DNA of 14,574 bases from DASPXK01 sp035637315 (GCA_035637315.1 DASPXK010000300.1:1-14574); one strand, 5' to 3'. Shown: positions 1-6,952, counted from the first letter of the stretch. Program-made: numbers and translations. The notes: generated by a model from the sequence alone, not told the origin.

Positions 1-208
1 GGCGGTCGAAGACATAGAGCTGCTGCCACGTCTCGTAGCCCTCCGGGTACCCGACGCGGTCCACGGTGGGGGCAGGCTTCGGAGCCGGCTTCTCCTGGGC
101 CCACACGTTGCCGACCACGGGCGAGAAAGCTGACATCGTAGCCACCCCGGCAGTGGCCCCGATTACCCCGACGGCCAGGACCAGTCGGACAGCGATCTCA
201 TGCTTCAC
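1..208 (-). CDS. Exported protein, probable cytochrome P460 family (3' part outside window)
   Basis: The minus strand opens at GTG (208-206) behind a strong Shine-Dalgarno, GGAGG at 216-220, seven bases upstream. It reads without a stop for 69 codons to the window edge. The N-terminus is a signal peptide: a short basic start (MKHEIAVR), a hydrophobic stretch at about residues 9-28, then a likely cleavage after VWA near residue 37. A Pro/Lys/Ala linker and the segment RVGYPEGYETWQQLYVFDR follow. The YPEGY-x-x-W pattern resembles the start of the cytochrome P460 domain (periplasmic haem proteins linked to hydroxylamine or other nitrogen-oxide chemistry). The haem-binding CxxCH would lie outside the window, so the family call is tentative; the existence of an exported protein gene is much firmer. 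Two palindromes upstream may be operators. Confidence 0.6.
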   Translation of the reverse strand, partial: MKHEIAVRLVLAVGVIGATAGVATMSAFSPVVGNVWAQEKPAPKPAPTVDRVGYPEGYETWQQLYVFDR

Positions 209-269
209 CGGCGGCCCTCCTTTGGGAGACTTCGAACACACAATAGCCGGGTCGCGCCGCTCCGACCAT

Positions 270-312
270 TGACCCTGGTCATGTCTTTTCGCACCCCACC
301 TGACCGGGGTCA
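270..312. promoter_or_regulatory. Paired TGACC-N2-GGTCA palindromes, possible operators
   Basis: Two palindromes of identical design, TGACCCTGGTCA (270-281) and TGACCGGGGTCA (301-312), lie 31 bp apart, about three helical turns, upstream of the leftward exported-protein gene. The first, read as TTGAC-CCTG-GTCAT, resembles a CRP/FNR-type half-site pair. The spacing suggests cooperative binding of a dimeric regulator. What binds is inference. A weak -10-like TATTGT lies on the minus strand at 245-240. Confidence 0.4.
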
Positions 313-316
313 CACA

Positions 317-401
317 CGAGTAGCGAGTAGCGAGTAGCGAGTAGCGAGTAGTCTACTCACAACTCACTACTGGCTACTGGCTACTGGCTACTGGCTACTC
401 G
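317..401. repeat. Heptamer array A: inverted arms of CGAGTAG / CTACTGG units
   Basis: Left arm: five perfect tandem copies of CGAGTAG (317-351). After a 15-bp spacer comes the right arm: four perfect copies of CTACTGG (367-394) plus one CTACTCG (395-401). The right units are the reverse complement of the left units with one fixed difference per heptamer, so the arms can pair with one mismatch every 7 bp. The stop codon of the leftward fabF gene (395-397) lies in the last unit. An additional small inverted repeat, GAGTAG-T-CTACTC, sits at 346-358. Confidence 0.95.
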
Positions 402-1642
402 TCAAACGCTTTGAAGACCGCGACGGCATTCTGGCCGCCGAATCCGAAAGCGTTGGCGACCGCGTTGCGGGTCCGCTGCTTGCGGGCCACCTTGGGGACG
501 TAGTCCAGGTCGCATTCAGGGTCGGGATTATCCAGGTTCATGGTGGGCGGGATGACCCCATCGCAGAGCGCCAGCACACACGCCAGACCAGAGATCGCGC
601 CCGCCGCCCCGAGCAGGTGTCCGACCATGGACTTGGGCGAGGAGATCGGAACCCGGTACGCGCGCTCGCCGATGGCCCGCTTGATCGCGCGGGTTTCCGA
701 GGCGTCGTTGAGCGGCGTCCCGGTCCCGTGGGCACAGATGTACTCGATCTCGTTCGGGCCCAATTCCGCCACGCTCAGCGCGCGCTGGATACATCTAGCG
801 GCGCTCTCGCCACTCGGCTCGGGCGCGGTGACGTGGAAGGCGTCGCTGGTGTGGCCGACGCCGGCTAGCTCGGCGTAGATCCGAGCCCCTCGACGGCGCG
901 CGTGCCCCAGGCGCTCGAGCATCATGACCGCCGCCCCCTCGCCAAAGACGAACCCGTCGCGATCGCGATCGAACGGCCGCGAGGCGTGCTCGGGGTCGTC
1001 ATTGCGCTTGGACAGAGCGCCGAGGCGCGCGAGCGAGATGAATGACAACGCCAGGATCGCCGACTCGGTCCCACCGGTCAGGAGGGCCTGGGCGTCTCCA
1101 CGCCTTAAGCAGTGATAGGCCTCGTAGAAAGCGTACGTGCCGGCCGCGCAAGCCGCGATGTTGGTCACCACCGGGCCCTTGAGCCCAAAGGCTATCGACA
1201 CCTGGCAAGAGGCCATGTTGGCGATCATGGCGGGGATGAAAAGCGGATTCACACGGTCCGGGCCACGGCTCAGGAGGGTCTCAGTTTCGGCGACCGCTTC
1301 GCCGCAGCCGCCACCCCCGGTCGCGATGACGGCGCCGACGTCGTAAGCGTTGTGTTCCAACACCGTCAGCGCGGAGTCTTCGAGGGCCTGCCGACTGGCG
1401 GCCACCGAAAACTGAGCGAAGCGGCTCATCCGCCGAGCCGACTTGGGGTCCATGAAGTCGCGGGGCTCGAAATCCTTGACCTCTGCCGCTATCTGAACGG
1501 GCAAGCCCGAAGGATCGATCTGGCTGATCCGCGCCACTCCCGAGACGCCGCCGACCAGGTTGCGCCAGAACTGGGGCACGCTGTTGCCGATAGGCGTCAC
1601 TGCCCCCAGCCCCGTCACCACGACCCGATCGTCGTCAGACAT
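395..1642 (-). CDS. fabF: Beta-ketoacyl-ACP synthase II (KAS II), first copy
   Basis: A 415-residue thiolase-fold condensing enzyme that extends acyl-ACP with malonyl-ACP in type II fatty acid synthesis. It begins RVVVTGLGAVTPIGN, the standard FabF N-terminus. The catalytic set is complete: Cys165 in AACAAG, His305 in AHGTGTPLND, Lys337 in SPKSM and His342 in GHLLGAAG. All are offset by two from the usual FabF numbering, and length is normal. The ATG at 1642 has no obvious Shine-Dalgarno. It is the last gene of the fabD-fabF-fabF run, 92-93 bp after its paralogue, with heptamer array B in the gap. Its stop TAG and the last Glu codon lie in a unit of array A. No acpP or fabG lies between the genes, which is unusual, so substrate preference cannot be inferred from context. 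Confidence 0.95.
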   Translation of the reverse strand: MSDDDRVVVTGLGAVTPIGNSVPQFWRNLVGGVSGVARISQIDPSGLPVQIAAEVKDFEPRDFMDPKSARRMSRFAQFSVAASRQALEDSALTVLEHNAYDVGAVIATGGGGCGEAVAETETLLSRGPDRVNPLFIPAMIANMASCQVSIAFGLKGPVVTNIAACAAGTYAFYEAYHCLRRGDAQALLTGGTESAILALSFISLARLGALSKRNDDPEHASRPFDRDRDGFVFGEGAAVMMLERLGHARRRGARIYAELAGVGHTSDAFHVTAPEPSGESAARCIQRALSVAELGPNEIEYICAHGTGTPLNDASETRAIKRAIGERAYRVPISSPKSMVGHLLGAAGAISGLACVLALCDGVIPPTMNLDNPDPECDLDYVPKVARKQRTRNAVANAFGFGGQNAVAVFKAFDE

Positions 1643-1668
1643 CAGAATTGGTCAGCGCTTGGTGGTGG

Positions 1669-1755
1669 GTAGCGGATAGCGGGAGTCGGTAGCCACGCAC
1701 TACTCGCTACTCGCTACTCGCTACTCGCTACTCGCTACTCGCTACTCGCTACTCG
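1669..1755. repeat. Heptamer array B: eight CTACTCG units plus degenerate inverted arm
   Basis: Eight perfect tandem CTACTCG units fill 1700-1755. To their left, 1669-1695 holds degenerate units on the opposite orientation (GTAGCGG, ATAGCGG, GAGTCGG), so the plan matches array A. On the minus (gene-sense) strand the unit is CGAGTAG. The upstream fabF copy reads 18-20 bases into the array, giving the tail VASSE and its TAG stop at 1735-1737. The array then fills most of the gap to the next fabF. Confidence 0.93.
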
Positions 1756-2994
1756 CCGAAAGATGATGCACGAATTGTGGCCGCCGAGTCCGAAGCTGTT
1801 GCTCATCGCGACGTTGAGCGGGCGCTCGCGGGCCCGATTTGGCACGTAATCTAGATCGCACTCGGGATCTGCCGTCTCGTAGTTGATCGTCGGGGGCACC
1901 CAGCCGGTCTCGATCGCCTTGACGCAGGCGAGCGCTTCGAGAGCACCGGCCGCGCCGAACAAGTGGCCGGTCATGCTCTTGGTTGACGAGACCATCAGCC
2001 GGCCGGCGTGGCCACCGAAGACCGCCTTGATTGCCGCCGTCTCAAACTTGTCGTTGAGTGGGGTAGAGGTCCCGTGGGCATTGATGTAGTCCACCTCGTC
2101 GGCACGCAGCCCGGCGTGGGTAGCCGCCTTGTGGAGCGCAGCCCGCATCACTTGCGCGGCTCCCCGCCCACCCTGGGCGGGCGCGACCATGTGATAGGCG
2201 TCGTTGCCGCTGCCGTAGCCGACCAGCTCACAGTAGATCTTCGCTCCTCGGGCACGGGCGCGTTCCAGCTCCTCGAGGACGATGATCGCCGCTCCCTCGC
2301 CGATGACGAAGCCGTCTCGATCGGCATCGAAGGGACGGCTGGCCCGCTCTGGGGCGTCGTTTCGGGTGGATAGGGCCCGCATGTTGATGAAGCCAGCGAA
2401 GATGACGCGCAGGATGCTGGCCTCGGTCCCGCCGGCCAACATGGCGTCGGCGTCGTCTCGCCGAATGGTCTCGAACGCCTCGCCAACGGCGTGTGTGCCG
2501 GTCGCGCAGGCCGAGACGACGGCCATATTTGGGCCCTCGGCACCGAGCGCGATCGCCAGCACTCCGGAGGCGGTGTCGGGCAAAAAATGCGGCAAGAACA
2601 TTGGCGAGACCCGGTCCGGACCGCGCTCTTCCAGCACCTTTTCCTGTTCAAGGATGTGACCGACACCCCCCGCCCCGGTCCCGACGACCACGCCGACCCG
2701 CTCAGCCCCATTTGTACGTATCTCGAGCCGCGCATCCCCCACGGCCTCCCGCGCGGCGACGAGCGCAAATTGGACGCTGCGGTCCATGTGGCGCAGCTCT
2801 TTGGGGCCGGCCGCCTCCGCCGCTGAGAACTCCTTGACCTCGCCGGCGAAGCGGACCCCCAGGTCGGAGGCATCGAATAAGCTGATCGGACCGACGCCAG
2901 AACGACCTCTCAGCAAGCCTTCCCAGGTGGTCGAAACGCAATTGCCCAGCGGCGTCACCGCCCCCAGGCCGGTCACCACAACCCGTCGGCTCAT
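1735..2994 (-). CDS. fabF: Beta-ketoacyl-ACP synthase II (KAS II), second copy
   Basis: A 419-residue FabF paralogue, immediately downstream of fabD and upstream of the other copy. ATG at 2994 is preferred over TTG at 2997 because AGGTGA lies six bases upstream of it. The start is MSRRVVVTGLGAVTPLGN. Catalytic residues are all present: Cys163 in SACATG, His307 in AHGTSTPLND, Lys339 in STKSM and His344 in GHLFGAAG. The intact Cys argues against a chain-length-factor (KS-beta) role. The two copies are clearly homologous along their length but far from identical, so this is an old duplication or a pair with different substrate ranges. The C-terminal residues VASSE and the stop are encoded by heptamer repeat DNA. 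Confidence 0.95.
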   Translation of the reverse strand: MSRRVVVTGLGAVTPLGNCVSTTWEGLLRGRSGVGPISLFDASDLGVRFAGEVKEFSAAEAAGPKELRHMDRSVQFALVAAREAVGDARLEIRTNGAERVGVVVGTGAGGVGHILEQEKVLEERGPDRVSPMFLPHFLPDTASGVLAIALGAEGPNMAVVSACATGTHAVGEAFETIRRDDADAMLAGGTEASILRVIFAGFINMRALSTRNDAPERASRPFDADRDGFVIGEGAAIIVLEELERARARGAKIYCELVGYGSGNDAYHMVAPAQGGRGAAQVMRAALHKAATHAGLRADEVDYINAHGTSTPLNDKFETAAIKAVFGGHAGRLMVSSTKSMTGHLFGAAGALEALACVKAIETGWVPPTINYETADPECDLDYVPNRARERPLNVAMSNSFGLGGHNSCIIFRRVASSE

Positions 2995-3009
2995 CAACCA
3001 TCACCTGTA

Positions 3010-3029
3010 GGGCACGGCATGCCGTGCCC
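3010..3029. repeat. 20-bp perfect palindrome GGGCACGGCATGCCGTGCCC, copy 1
   Basis: A perfect 20-bp palindrome fills the short gap between fabD and the first downstream fabF. A near-identical copy (one base different) lies at 9815-9834 upstream of chrA. Two copies at unrelated gene junctions point to a dispersed REP-like palindromic element. As RNA it would form a tight hairpin, but there is no T-run to make it an intrinsic terminator. Confidence 0.85.
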
Positions 3030-3051
3030 TGGCTACAAAGACACGAGACGC

Positions 3052-4005
3052 CTATAGACGATCGATCTCGGAGTCACCTACGGTCAGGGCGCGCACGTCC
3101 CGACTGATCCGGGTGATCAGTCGCGACAGCACCTGGCCAGGGCCGATCTCGACAAAGGTATCGACCCCGCTCTCGATCATCTCGCGGACCGACCTGGTCC
3201 ATTCGACGGGACGGCACAACTGATCGGCCAGGTGATCGCGAATCTCCTCGGCGGTTGTCAGGATGCGACCCTGAATGTTGGCCACCACCGGTGTGACCGG
3301 ATCGCGCATGCTCAGGGCGGCGATCAGCTCCGCGAGTTGGATCGCGGCCTGCTGCATCAGGGGCGAGTGCGACGCGATGCTGATCCGGAGTGGAACGACT
3401 GCCTTGGCACCCTGTTCGCGGGCTAGCTGGACCGCCACATCGAGCGCGGGCAGTTCGCCGGAGACGACCATTTGCTCAGGGGAGTTGGAGTTGGCGAGGA
3501 CGATGACCCCGTGCAGCCTCGCCTCCTGACAGATCTGCTCGAGTGTCTCGCGATCGAGGCCGACTACCGCGGCCATGCCACCCGGCCGCGTCTGGCCGGT
3601 CTCCTTCATCAAGCGGCCGCGCTCTCGGACCAGCCGCAAAGCGTCACTGAAGTCGAGCACGCCGGCCGCCACCAGGGCGGTGTACTCTCCTAGGCTGTGA
3701 CCAGCCACGTAGAGTGGGGAGACCACCCGACCAAGCTCCTGCCACCTCTCGCGTAGCGCGGCCAGGCAGGCGACGCTGAAGGTCAGGACTGCCGGCTGGG
3801 CGTTGATCGTGTCCTCGAGTTCCTCGCCAGGCCCCTCGAACATCAGCTTGGACAGGCAAAACCCGAGCGTCTCGTCAGCCTTCTCGAAGACCGTCCGCGC
3901 GGCCTGGGAGGCCTCGTACAGGTGTTTGCCCATGCCGACGTATTGCGAGCCCTGCCCGGGAAAAACGAAGGCCACGCGTTCCTCATTGAGCAGGGTCGCT
4001 GGCAT
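3052..4005 (-). CDS. fabD: Malonyl-CoA:ACP transacylase
   Basis: A 317-residue enzyme that moves malonyl from CoA to ACP to supply the KAS enzymes encoded next to it. The N-terminus FVFPGQGSQYVGMG is the family signature. The nucleophile is Ser104 in AGHSLGEY, the conserved Arg129 lies in RERGRLM, and the catalytic His213 is in IASHSPLM. The late EIGPGQVLSRLI motif is also present. ATG at 4005 is chosen because GGGAG lies six bases upstream. A TTG at 4020 would add five residues and overlap this ribosome site. Transcription probably starts near 4045 from the promoter at 4052-4080. The gene is the first of a three-gene run with two fabF copies. Confidence 0.95.
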   Translation of the reverse strand: MPATLLNEERVAFVFPGQGSQYVGMGKHLYEASQAARTVFEKADETLGFCLSKLMFEGPGEELEDTINAQPAVLTFSVACLAALRERWQELGRVVSPLYVAGHSLGEYTALVAAGVLDFSDALRLVRERGRLMKETGQTRPGGMAAVVGLDRETLEQICQEARLHGVIVLANSNSPEQMVVSGELPALDVAVQLAREQGAKAVVPLRISIASHSPLMQQAAIQLAELIAALSMRDPVTPVVANIQGRILTTAEEIRDHLADQLCRPVEWTRSVREMIESGVDTFVEIGPGQVLSRLITRISRDVRALTVGDSEIDRL

Positions 4006-4051
4006 CGCACTCTCCCACAAACGTCGGCGTTGCCGGCGCGCCGCGAGTTCG

Positions 4052-4080
4052 ATTATAGGGCAAGATCCCCGATCTGGAAA
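4052..4080 (-). promoter_or_regulatory. Sigma-70-type promoter for fabD-fabF-fabF
   Basis: On the minus strand, a perfect -10 box TATAAT (4057-4052) lies 17 bp from TTTCCA (4080-4075), which matches four of six bases of the -35 consensus. It points at fabD with a leader of about 40 nt. It is about 100 bp from, and divergent to, the promoter at 4180-4208. Confidence 0.7.
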
Positions 4081-4179
4081 GCGCCTTCTTGAAAATTACG
4101 TGTCCGCCAGCGTCTTGCCCGGGCCGAACAACGCCCTCTTGACCTTCATCCCCCGCCCGCCCCAGACGGGTAGACCCTG

Positions 4180-4208
4180 TTTTCATCATCCTAAGCGGGC
4201 CGTATAAT
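4180..4208 (+). promoter_or_regulatory. Sigma-70-type promoter for coiled-coil gene
   Basis: On the plus strand, TTTTCA (4180-4185) is followed after exactly 17 bp by a perfect TATAAT (4203-4208). It reads into the coiled-coil gene at 4262, with a leader of about 45 nt. Confidence 0.7.
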
Positions 4209-4261
4209 GGCCACAACGGGGCCGGCCCCTGGCTCCCGGAGTACGGAGGCAAGCCATACCC

Positions 4262-4711
4262 GTGCAGAAGATCGACGTCACCATCACCAAGCTAAAACTC
4301 CTGCTCGCCGACGTGACCGCGAAGGAGCAACGACTGGGGATGATGCGGCAGCAGTTCCGCGACCAGCTCCGAAAGGCGCTTGAATTCAGCGTCTACGGCG
4401 ACGCGTCGCTGGATGGCACACTCGGACTGATGAGCGAGATCCAGCAGCGGATCGCGGCCACGGAATCGACCGTCCGCGACCTCGGCCTGATCCGGACCAG
4501 AGCTGAGCGTGAGCTCGAATCGCTGCAGCTGACCAAGCGGATCGAGGCTGCCAAGACTGAGCTCAACGAGCTGCTTGTCCGTCAGGCCGAGCTCGAGCAA
4601 GAAGGTGCGCTTGGCCCGGCCGGCCAGGAGCTCGGCGACCAGATCCAGCGCCTACGCCAGCAGATCAACGAAGCCAGCGAGCAAGCGGCTAAGACGCTAC
4701 AAAGCCGCTGA
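4262..4711 (+). CDS. Coiled-coil protein of unknown function
   Basis: A 149-residue soluble, highly charged protein with no signal peptide or membrane segment. Nearly the whole length looks helical: residues 1-45 and 55-149 are rich in Leu/Ile at heptad-like spacing with Glu, Arg, Gln and Lys. A short break (VYGDASLDGTLG) near residues 44-56 may be a hinge. The GTG at 4262 is preceded by GGAGG at 4245-4249, 12 bases away, longer than usual, so the start is probable but not certain. It has its own promoter and is separated from the next gene by a large inverted repeat. I recognise no family; a structural or scaffold role is only a guess. Confidence 0.75.
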   Translation: MQKIDVTITKLKLLLADVTAKEQRLGMMRQQFRDQLRKALEFSVYGDASLDGTLGLMSEIQQRIAATESTVRDLGLIRTRAERELESLQLTKRIEAAKTELNELLVRQAELEQEGALGPAGQELGDQIQRLRQQINEASEQAAKTLQSR

Positions 4712-4724
4712 CCGAGGGAGTCAT

Positions 4725-4797
4725 GTCATCCTGAGCGAAGCACAGGATCTCGGTTTCCGTGTAGGGGACCGAGATTCTTCGCTGCGCTCAGAATGAC
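4725..4797. repeat. 30-bp imperfect inverted repeat (GTCATYCTGAGCG ends)
   Basis: Arms at 4725-4754 and 4768-4797 match at 25 of 30 positions and are separated by 13 bp. Outer ends read GTCATCCTGAGCG and, on the other strand, GTCATTCTGAGCG; inner ends are both ATCTCGGT. It fills the gap between the coiled-coil gene and the YIP1 gene. From memory, sequences of this kind are common intergenic repeats in several bacterial phyla, which a database search could confirm. It could act as a hairpin attenuator or mRNA stabiliser. Confidence 0.85.
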
Positions 4798-4818
4798 AAC
4801 AAAAAGGGGGGCTTGGGG

Positions 4819-5376
4819 ATGCTGATCGACCGGATGATCCGCGCGGCGCGATTGGACGTGAACCTCTACGAAGAGGTCGAGGCGGACACGACGCTCACGA
4901 GTCAGGCAGCGACTGTCGTCGTGATCGTCGCGATCTGCGCGGGAGTTAGTCACGCGATCAGCGTGATGATGGGCAGGGAGGGCAACGTCGCGACCGCCAT
5001 CGGGGCGCTGATTGGCGGCGTGATCGCGGCCCTGATCGGCTGGGTGGTCTGGTCGTACCTGACCTATTGGATCGGGACGAGCATGTTCGCCGGGACCGCT
5101 ACGCCCGGCGAGATGCTCCGTACGATCGGCTTTGCGCACACGCCAGGCGTCCTACAGATCGCCGGCTTCATCCCGTGCCTCGGTGGTCTGGCGCTCCTCG
5201 TCGCGGGGATTTGGTCACTGATCGCGGGTGTCATCGCCATTCGTCAGGCGCTCGACTTCGATACCGGCAAGGCGATCATCACCGCCTTGATCGGCTGGAT
5301 CGTCATGATGATCATCACGATCGGGGTGGCAGTGGTCTTCGGCGTTGGGGCGGCGCTGAGCGGGGCGCTCCGCTAG
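4819..5376 (+). CDS. YIP1-family integral membrane protein
   Basis: A 185-residue protein with a short cytoplasmic start (MLIDRMIRAARLDVNLYEEVE) and about four to five hydrophobic segments, near residues 31-50, 57-85, 112-142 and 154-180. The motif around residues 83-110 (YWIGTSMFAGTATPGEMLRT), ahead of a segment with a central Pro, matches the Yip1 domain seen in many bacterial membrane proteins. ATG at 4819 is chosen over the TTG two codons upstream. A G-rich ribosome site (4806-4811) precedes it. Bacterial members have no settled role. It follows the coiled-coil gene with a hairpin repeat in between, so co-transcription is possible but may be attenuated. Confidence 0.8.
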   Translation: MLIDRMIRAARLDVNLYEEVEADTTLTSQAATVVVIVAICAGVSHAISVMMGREGNVATAIGALIGGVIAALIGWVVWSYLTYWIGTSMFAGTATPGEMLRTIGFAHTPGVLQIAGFIPCLGGLALLVAGIWSLIAGVIAIRQALDFDTGKAIITALIGWIVMMIITIGVAVVFGVGAALSGALR

Positions 5377-5490
5377 GCTGCTCAGACCAGTCCGCGGCTT
5401 CAGCGCGATCCGGGCTACGTTGAGGCTGTCAGGCTCGTTCGCTGTGTGTATGTCGTTAGGGTGTGTCGTAGTGTGGCCTGGGATCCAAAC

Positions 5491-5604
5491 ATGGGCGTAC
5501 GGAGACAGATCTATCTCGAGGAGCCCGACAACCGTTTGCTCCAGGAGCAGAGCCAGGCAACCGGCCTCTCAGTGAGCGAACTCGTTCGAGGGGCTATCCA
5601 TTAA
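5491..5604 (+). CDS. Short ribbon-helix-helix (CopG-type) DNA-binding protein
   Basis: A 37-residue frame starting at ATG: VRRQIYLEEPDNRLLQEQSQ then ATGLSVSELVRGAIH. The pattern is that of the ribbon-helix-helix fold: a beta strand (RRQIYLEE), a first helix (DNRLLQEQSQATG) and a second helix after the LSVSEL turn. Such proteins are usually antitoxins or small repressors. At 37 residues it is shorter than usual and ends right after helix 2. No recognisable toxin follows. A different frame immediately downstream stays open to 5729, so the gene may be frameshifted. No strong Shine-Dalgarno is visible. Confidence 0.6.
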   Translation: MGVRRQIYLEEPDNRLLQEQSQATGLSVSELVRGAIH

Positions 5605-5729
5605 ACCTGCCGCCGAAGGGAGTTGCCCGGATCCTGGTATCGGTGGAGCGGTGGCTGCGGCGTCACGATTCTGTGCTGGCTGACCGCTTTCGCGAAGCCA
5701 CCGAGGGCCTCACGACAGTGCCAGGGTAA
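5601..5729 (+). pseudogene. Possible out-of-frame continuation of the ribbon-helix-helix gene
   Basis: A -1 frame relative to the small DNA-binding gene is open from before 5601 to a TAA at 5727-5729. It reads NLPPKGVARILVSVERWLRRH and on through DSVLADRFREATEGLTTVPG, a plausible helical protein composition. It has only an internal GTG (5643) as a start and no ribosome site. It ends two bases before the stop codon of the convergent larC. Either it is the frameshifted 3' part of the upstream gene or a chance open frame; I cannot decide from the sequence alone. Confidence 0.3.
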
Positions 5730-5731
5730 GC

Positions 5732-6952
5732 TCAGTTCTCGATTCTCGCTTCGGCAGCGGCCAGCGCCAGGCGGTACACCTCCGCCAGGGGGATGCCGTG
5801 CTGGCGGGCGAGGCGCGCGCAGTCCTCGTATTCGGGCGCCGCTACCGTGCGTTCGGCGAGCCGCTTGAGCTTGACTCGGATGGGCCCGAGTGGCGTCTCG
5901 ACCGTCGCTTCGCGGCGCTCGACCGTCAGGCGCGACGTGGGTCGAAGTCTCACGCCGAGTGAGGTGGTCTCGGCCAGCACAAGCTCGACGAGGCTGTGGG
6001 CATGCGCGGGTGACGCGATGATCCCCAGCAGCGTTCCGGGCCGGTTCTTCTTCATCTGGATCGGCGCGAAGTAGACGTCGAGCGCGCCGGCCTCGAACAA
6101 CCGCTCCATCGTGTAGCCGAGCAGCTCCGGACTGGCGTCGTCGAGGTTGGTCTCGATCAGAACGACTTCGTCGGGAATCAGGCCGCCCGCCATCGGCTGG
6201 CCCAGCCAGACCCGAAGTACATTGGGCCATGGAAACTCGCGCCTGCCGAAGCCGTAGCCGACCCGGCCGATCCGCATCGGGGGCTGCTCGAATGTCGCCA
6301 GCTCGGCCAGAATGGCCGCTCCGGTCGGCGTCACCAGTTCGCCTTCGCCGGGCACCGGGCGGGTCGGGGCGCCGACCTGAGCGAGTAGCTCCAGGGTCGC
6401 CGGCGCGGGCAGGGGCAGCGACCCGTGGCGGCCCTGGACGGTGCCACCCGTGAGCGGCAGGCTCGAGGCGTACAGCCGCTCGACGCCCAGCGCCTCCAGT
6501 CCGATGAGCGCCCCAACCACGTCGACTATCGAGTCGACGGCCCCGACCTCGTGAAAATGGACTTTCTCAACAGGCACGCCGTGTACGCGCGCTTCCGCCT
6601 CGGCCAGCCTGGTAAAGACCGCCGCCGCGCGCTGTCGGACGCGCTCGGCGAGGCCACTGGCCGCGATGAGCGCCAGGATATCAGCCAGGTTACGCTCGGG
6701 CTGGGGCGAGTCCGCTTCCAGCACCACTTCCAGCTTGGCCCCTGAGAGGCCGTGAGACTCACGCCGCTTCACCTCGAGGCGGTAACCGGCGAGCGGCAGC
6801 CGCGCCAGCTCCGCCTCGAGCAGTTCGAGCCGCAGTCCGGCGTCGACGAGCGCGCCGAGCAGCATGTCGCCGCTGATGCCGCTGAAGCAGTCGACGTACG
6901 CGAGGGATGAGGAATGATGAATGCGGAATGAGTCGGGTTGCCTCTCACTCAT
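5732..6952 (-). CDS. larC: Nickel-pincer cofactor biosynthesis protein LarC
   Basis: A 406-residue CTP-dependent nickel insertase that metallates the pyridinium bisthiocarboxylate cofactor of lactate racemase and related enzymes. Signatures: DCFSGISGDM (residues 21-30), HFHEVGAVDS (132-141), ETNLDDASPE (267-276) and PIQMKKNRPG (297-306). The LarC1 and LarC2 halves are fused in one uninterrupted frame, unlike lactobacilli, where a ribosomal frameshift joins them. Family members usually start a few residues before DCFSG. Here about 16 extra residues (MSERQPDSFRIHHSSS) come from heptamer array C, and the only in-frame start before the domain is the ATG at 6952, inside the repeat. It lies three bases after the folC stop, so it is probably translationally coupled. 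larA, larB and larE are not in the window. Confidence 0.9.
   Translation of the reverse strand: MSERQPDSFRIHHSSSLAYVDCFSGISGDMLLGALVDAGLRLELLEAELARLPLAGYRLEVKRRESHGLSGAKLEVVLEADSPQPERNLADILALIAASGLAERVRQRAAAVFTRLAEAEARVHGVPVEKVHFHEVGAVDSIVDVVGALIGLEALGVERLYASSLPLTGGTVQGRHGSLPLPAPATLELLAQVGAPTRPVPGEGELVTPTGAAILAELATFEQPPMRIGRVGYGFGRREFPWPNVLRVWLGQPMAGGLIPDEVVLIETNLDDASPELLGYTMERLFEAGALDVYFAPIQMKKNRPGTLLGIIASPAHAHSLVELVLAETTSLGVRLRPTSRLTVERREATVETPLGPIRVKLKRLAERTVAAPEYEDCARLARQHGIPLAEVYRLALAAAEARIEN

Noticed and set aside
66..272. Rightward 68-codon frame at the window start
   Set aside because: It is antisense to the leftward signal-peptide gene, which has a strong ribosome site and a clear exported-protein pattern.
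317..1755. CRISPR array
   Set aside because: The repeated units are 7 bp with no unique spacers, and no cas gene is present.
2148..2873. Leftward 241-codon frame overlapping fabF
   Set aside because: It is an out-of-phase frame of the second KAS II gene, rich in Arg/Ser/Pro, with no independent ribosome site.
1735..2994. Chain-length factor (KS-beta) of a type II polyketide synthase
   Set aside because: The active-site Cys in SACATG and both His are present, so it is a functional condensing enzyme, and no polyketide genes surround it.
4726..5139. Leftward 137-codon frame
   Set aside because: It begins in the YIP1 gene's opposite strand and reads through the inverted repeat; composition (Arg/Asp/His-rich) is typical of a GC-rich shadow frame.
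5732..6952. Split larC with programmed frameshift
   Set aside because: The frame is continuous through the LarC1/LarC2 junction, so no frameshift is needed.
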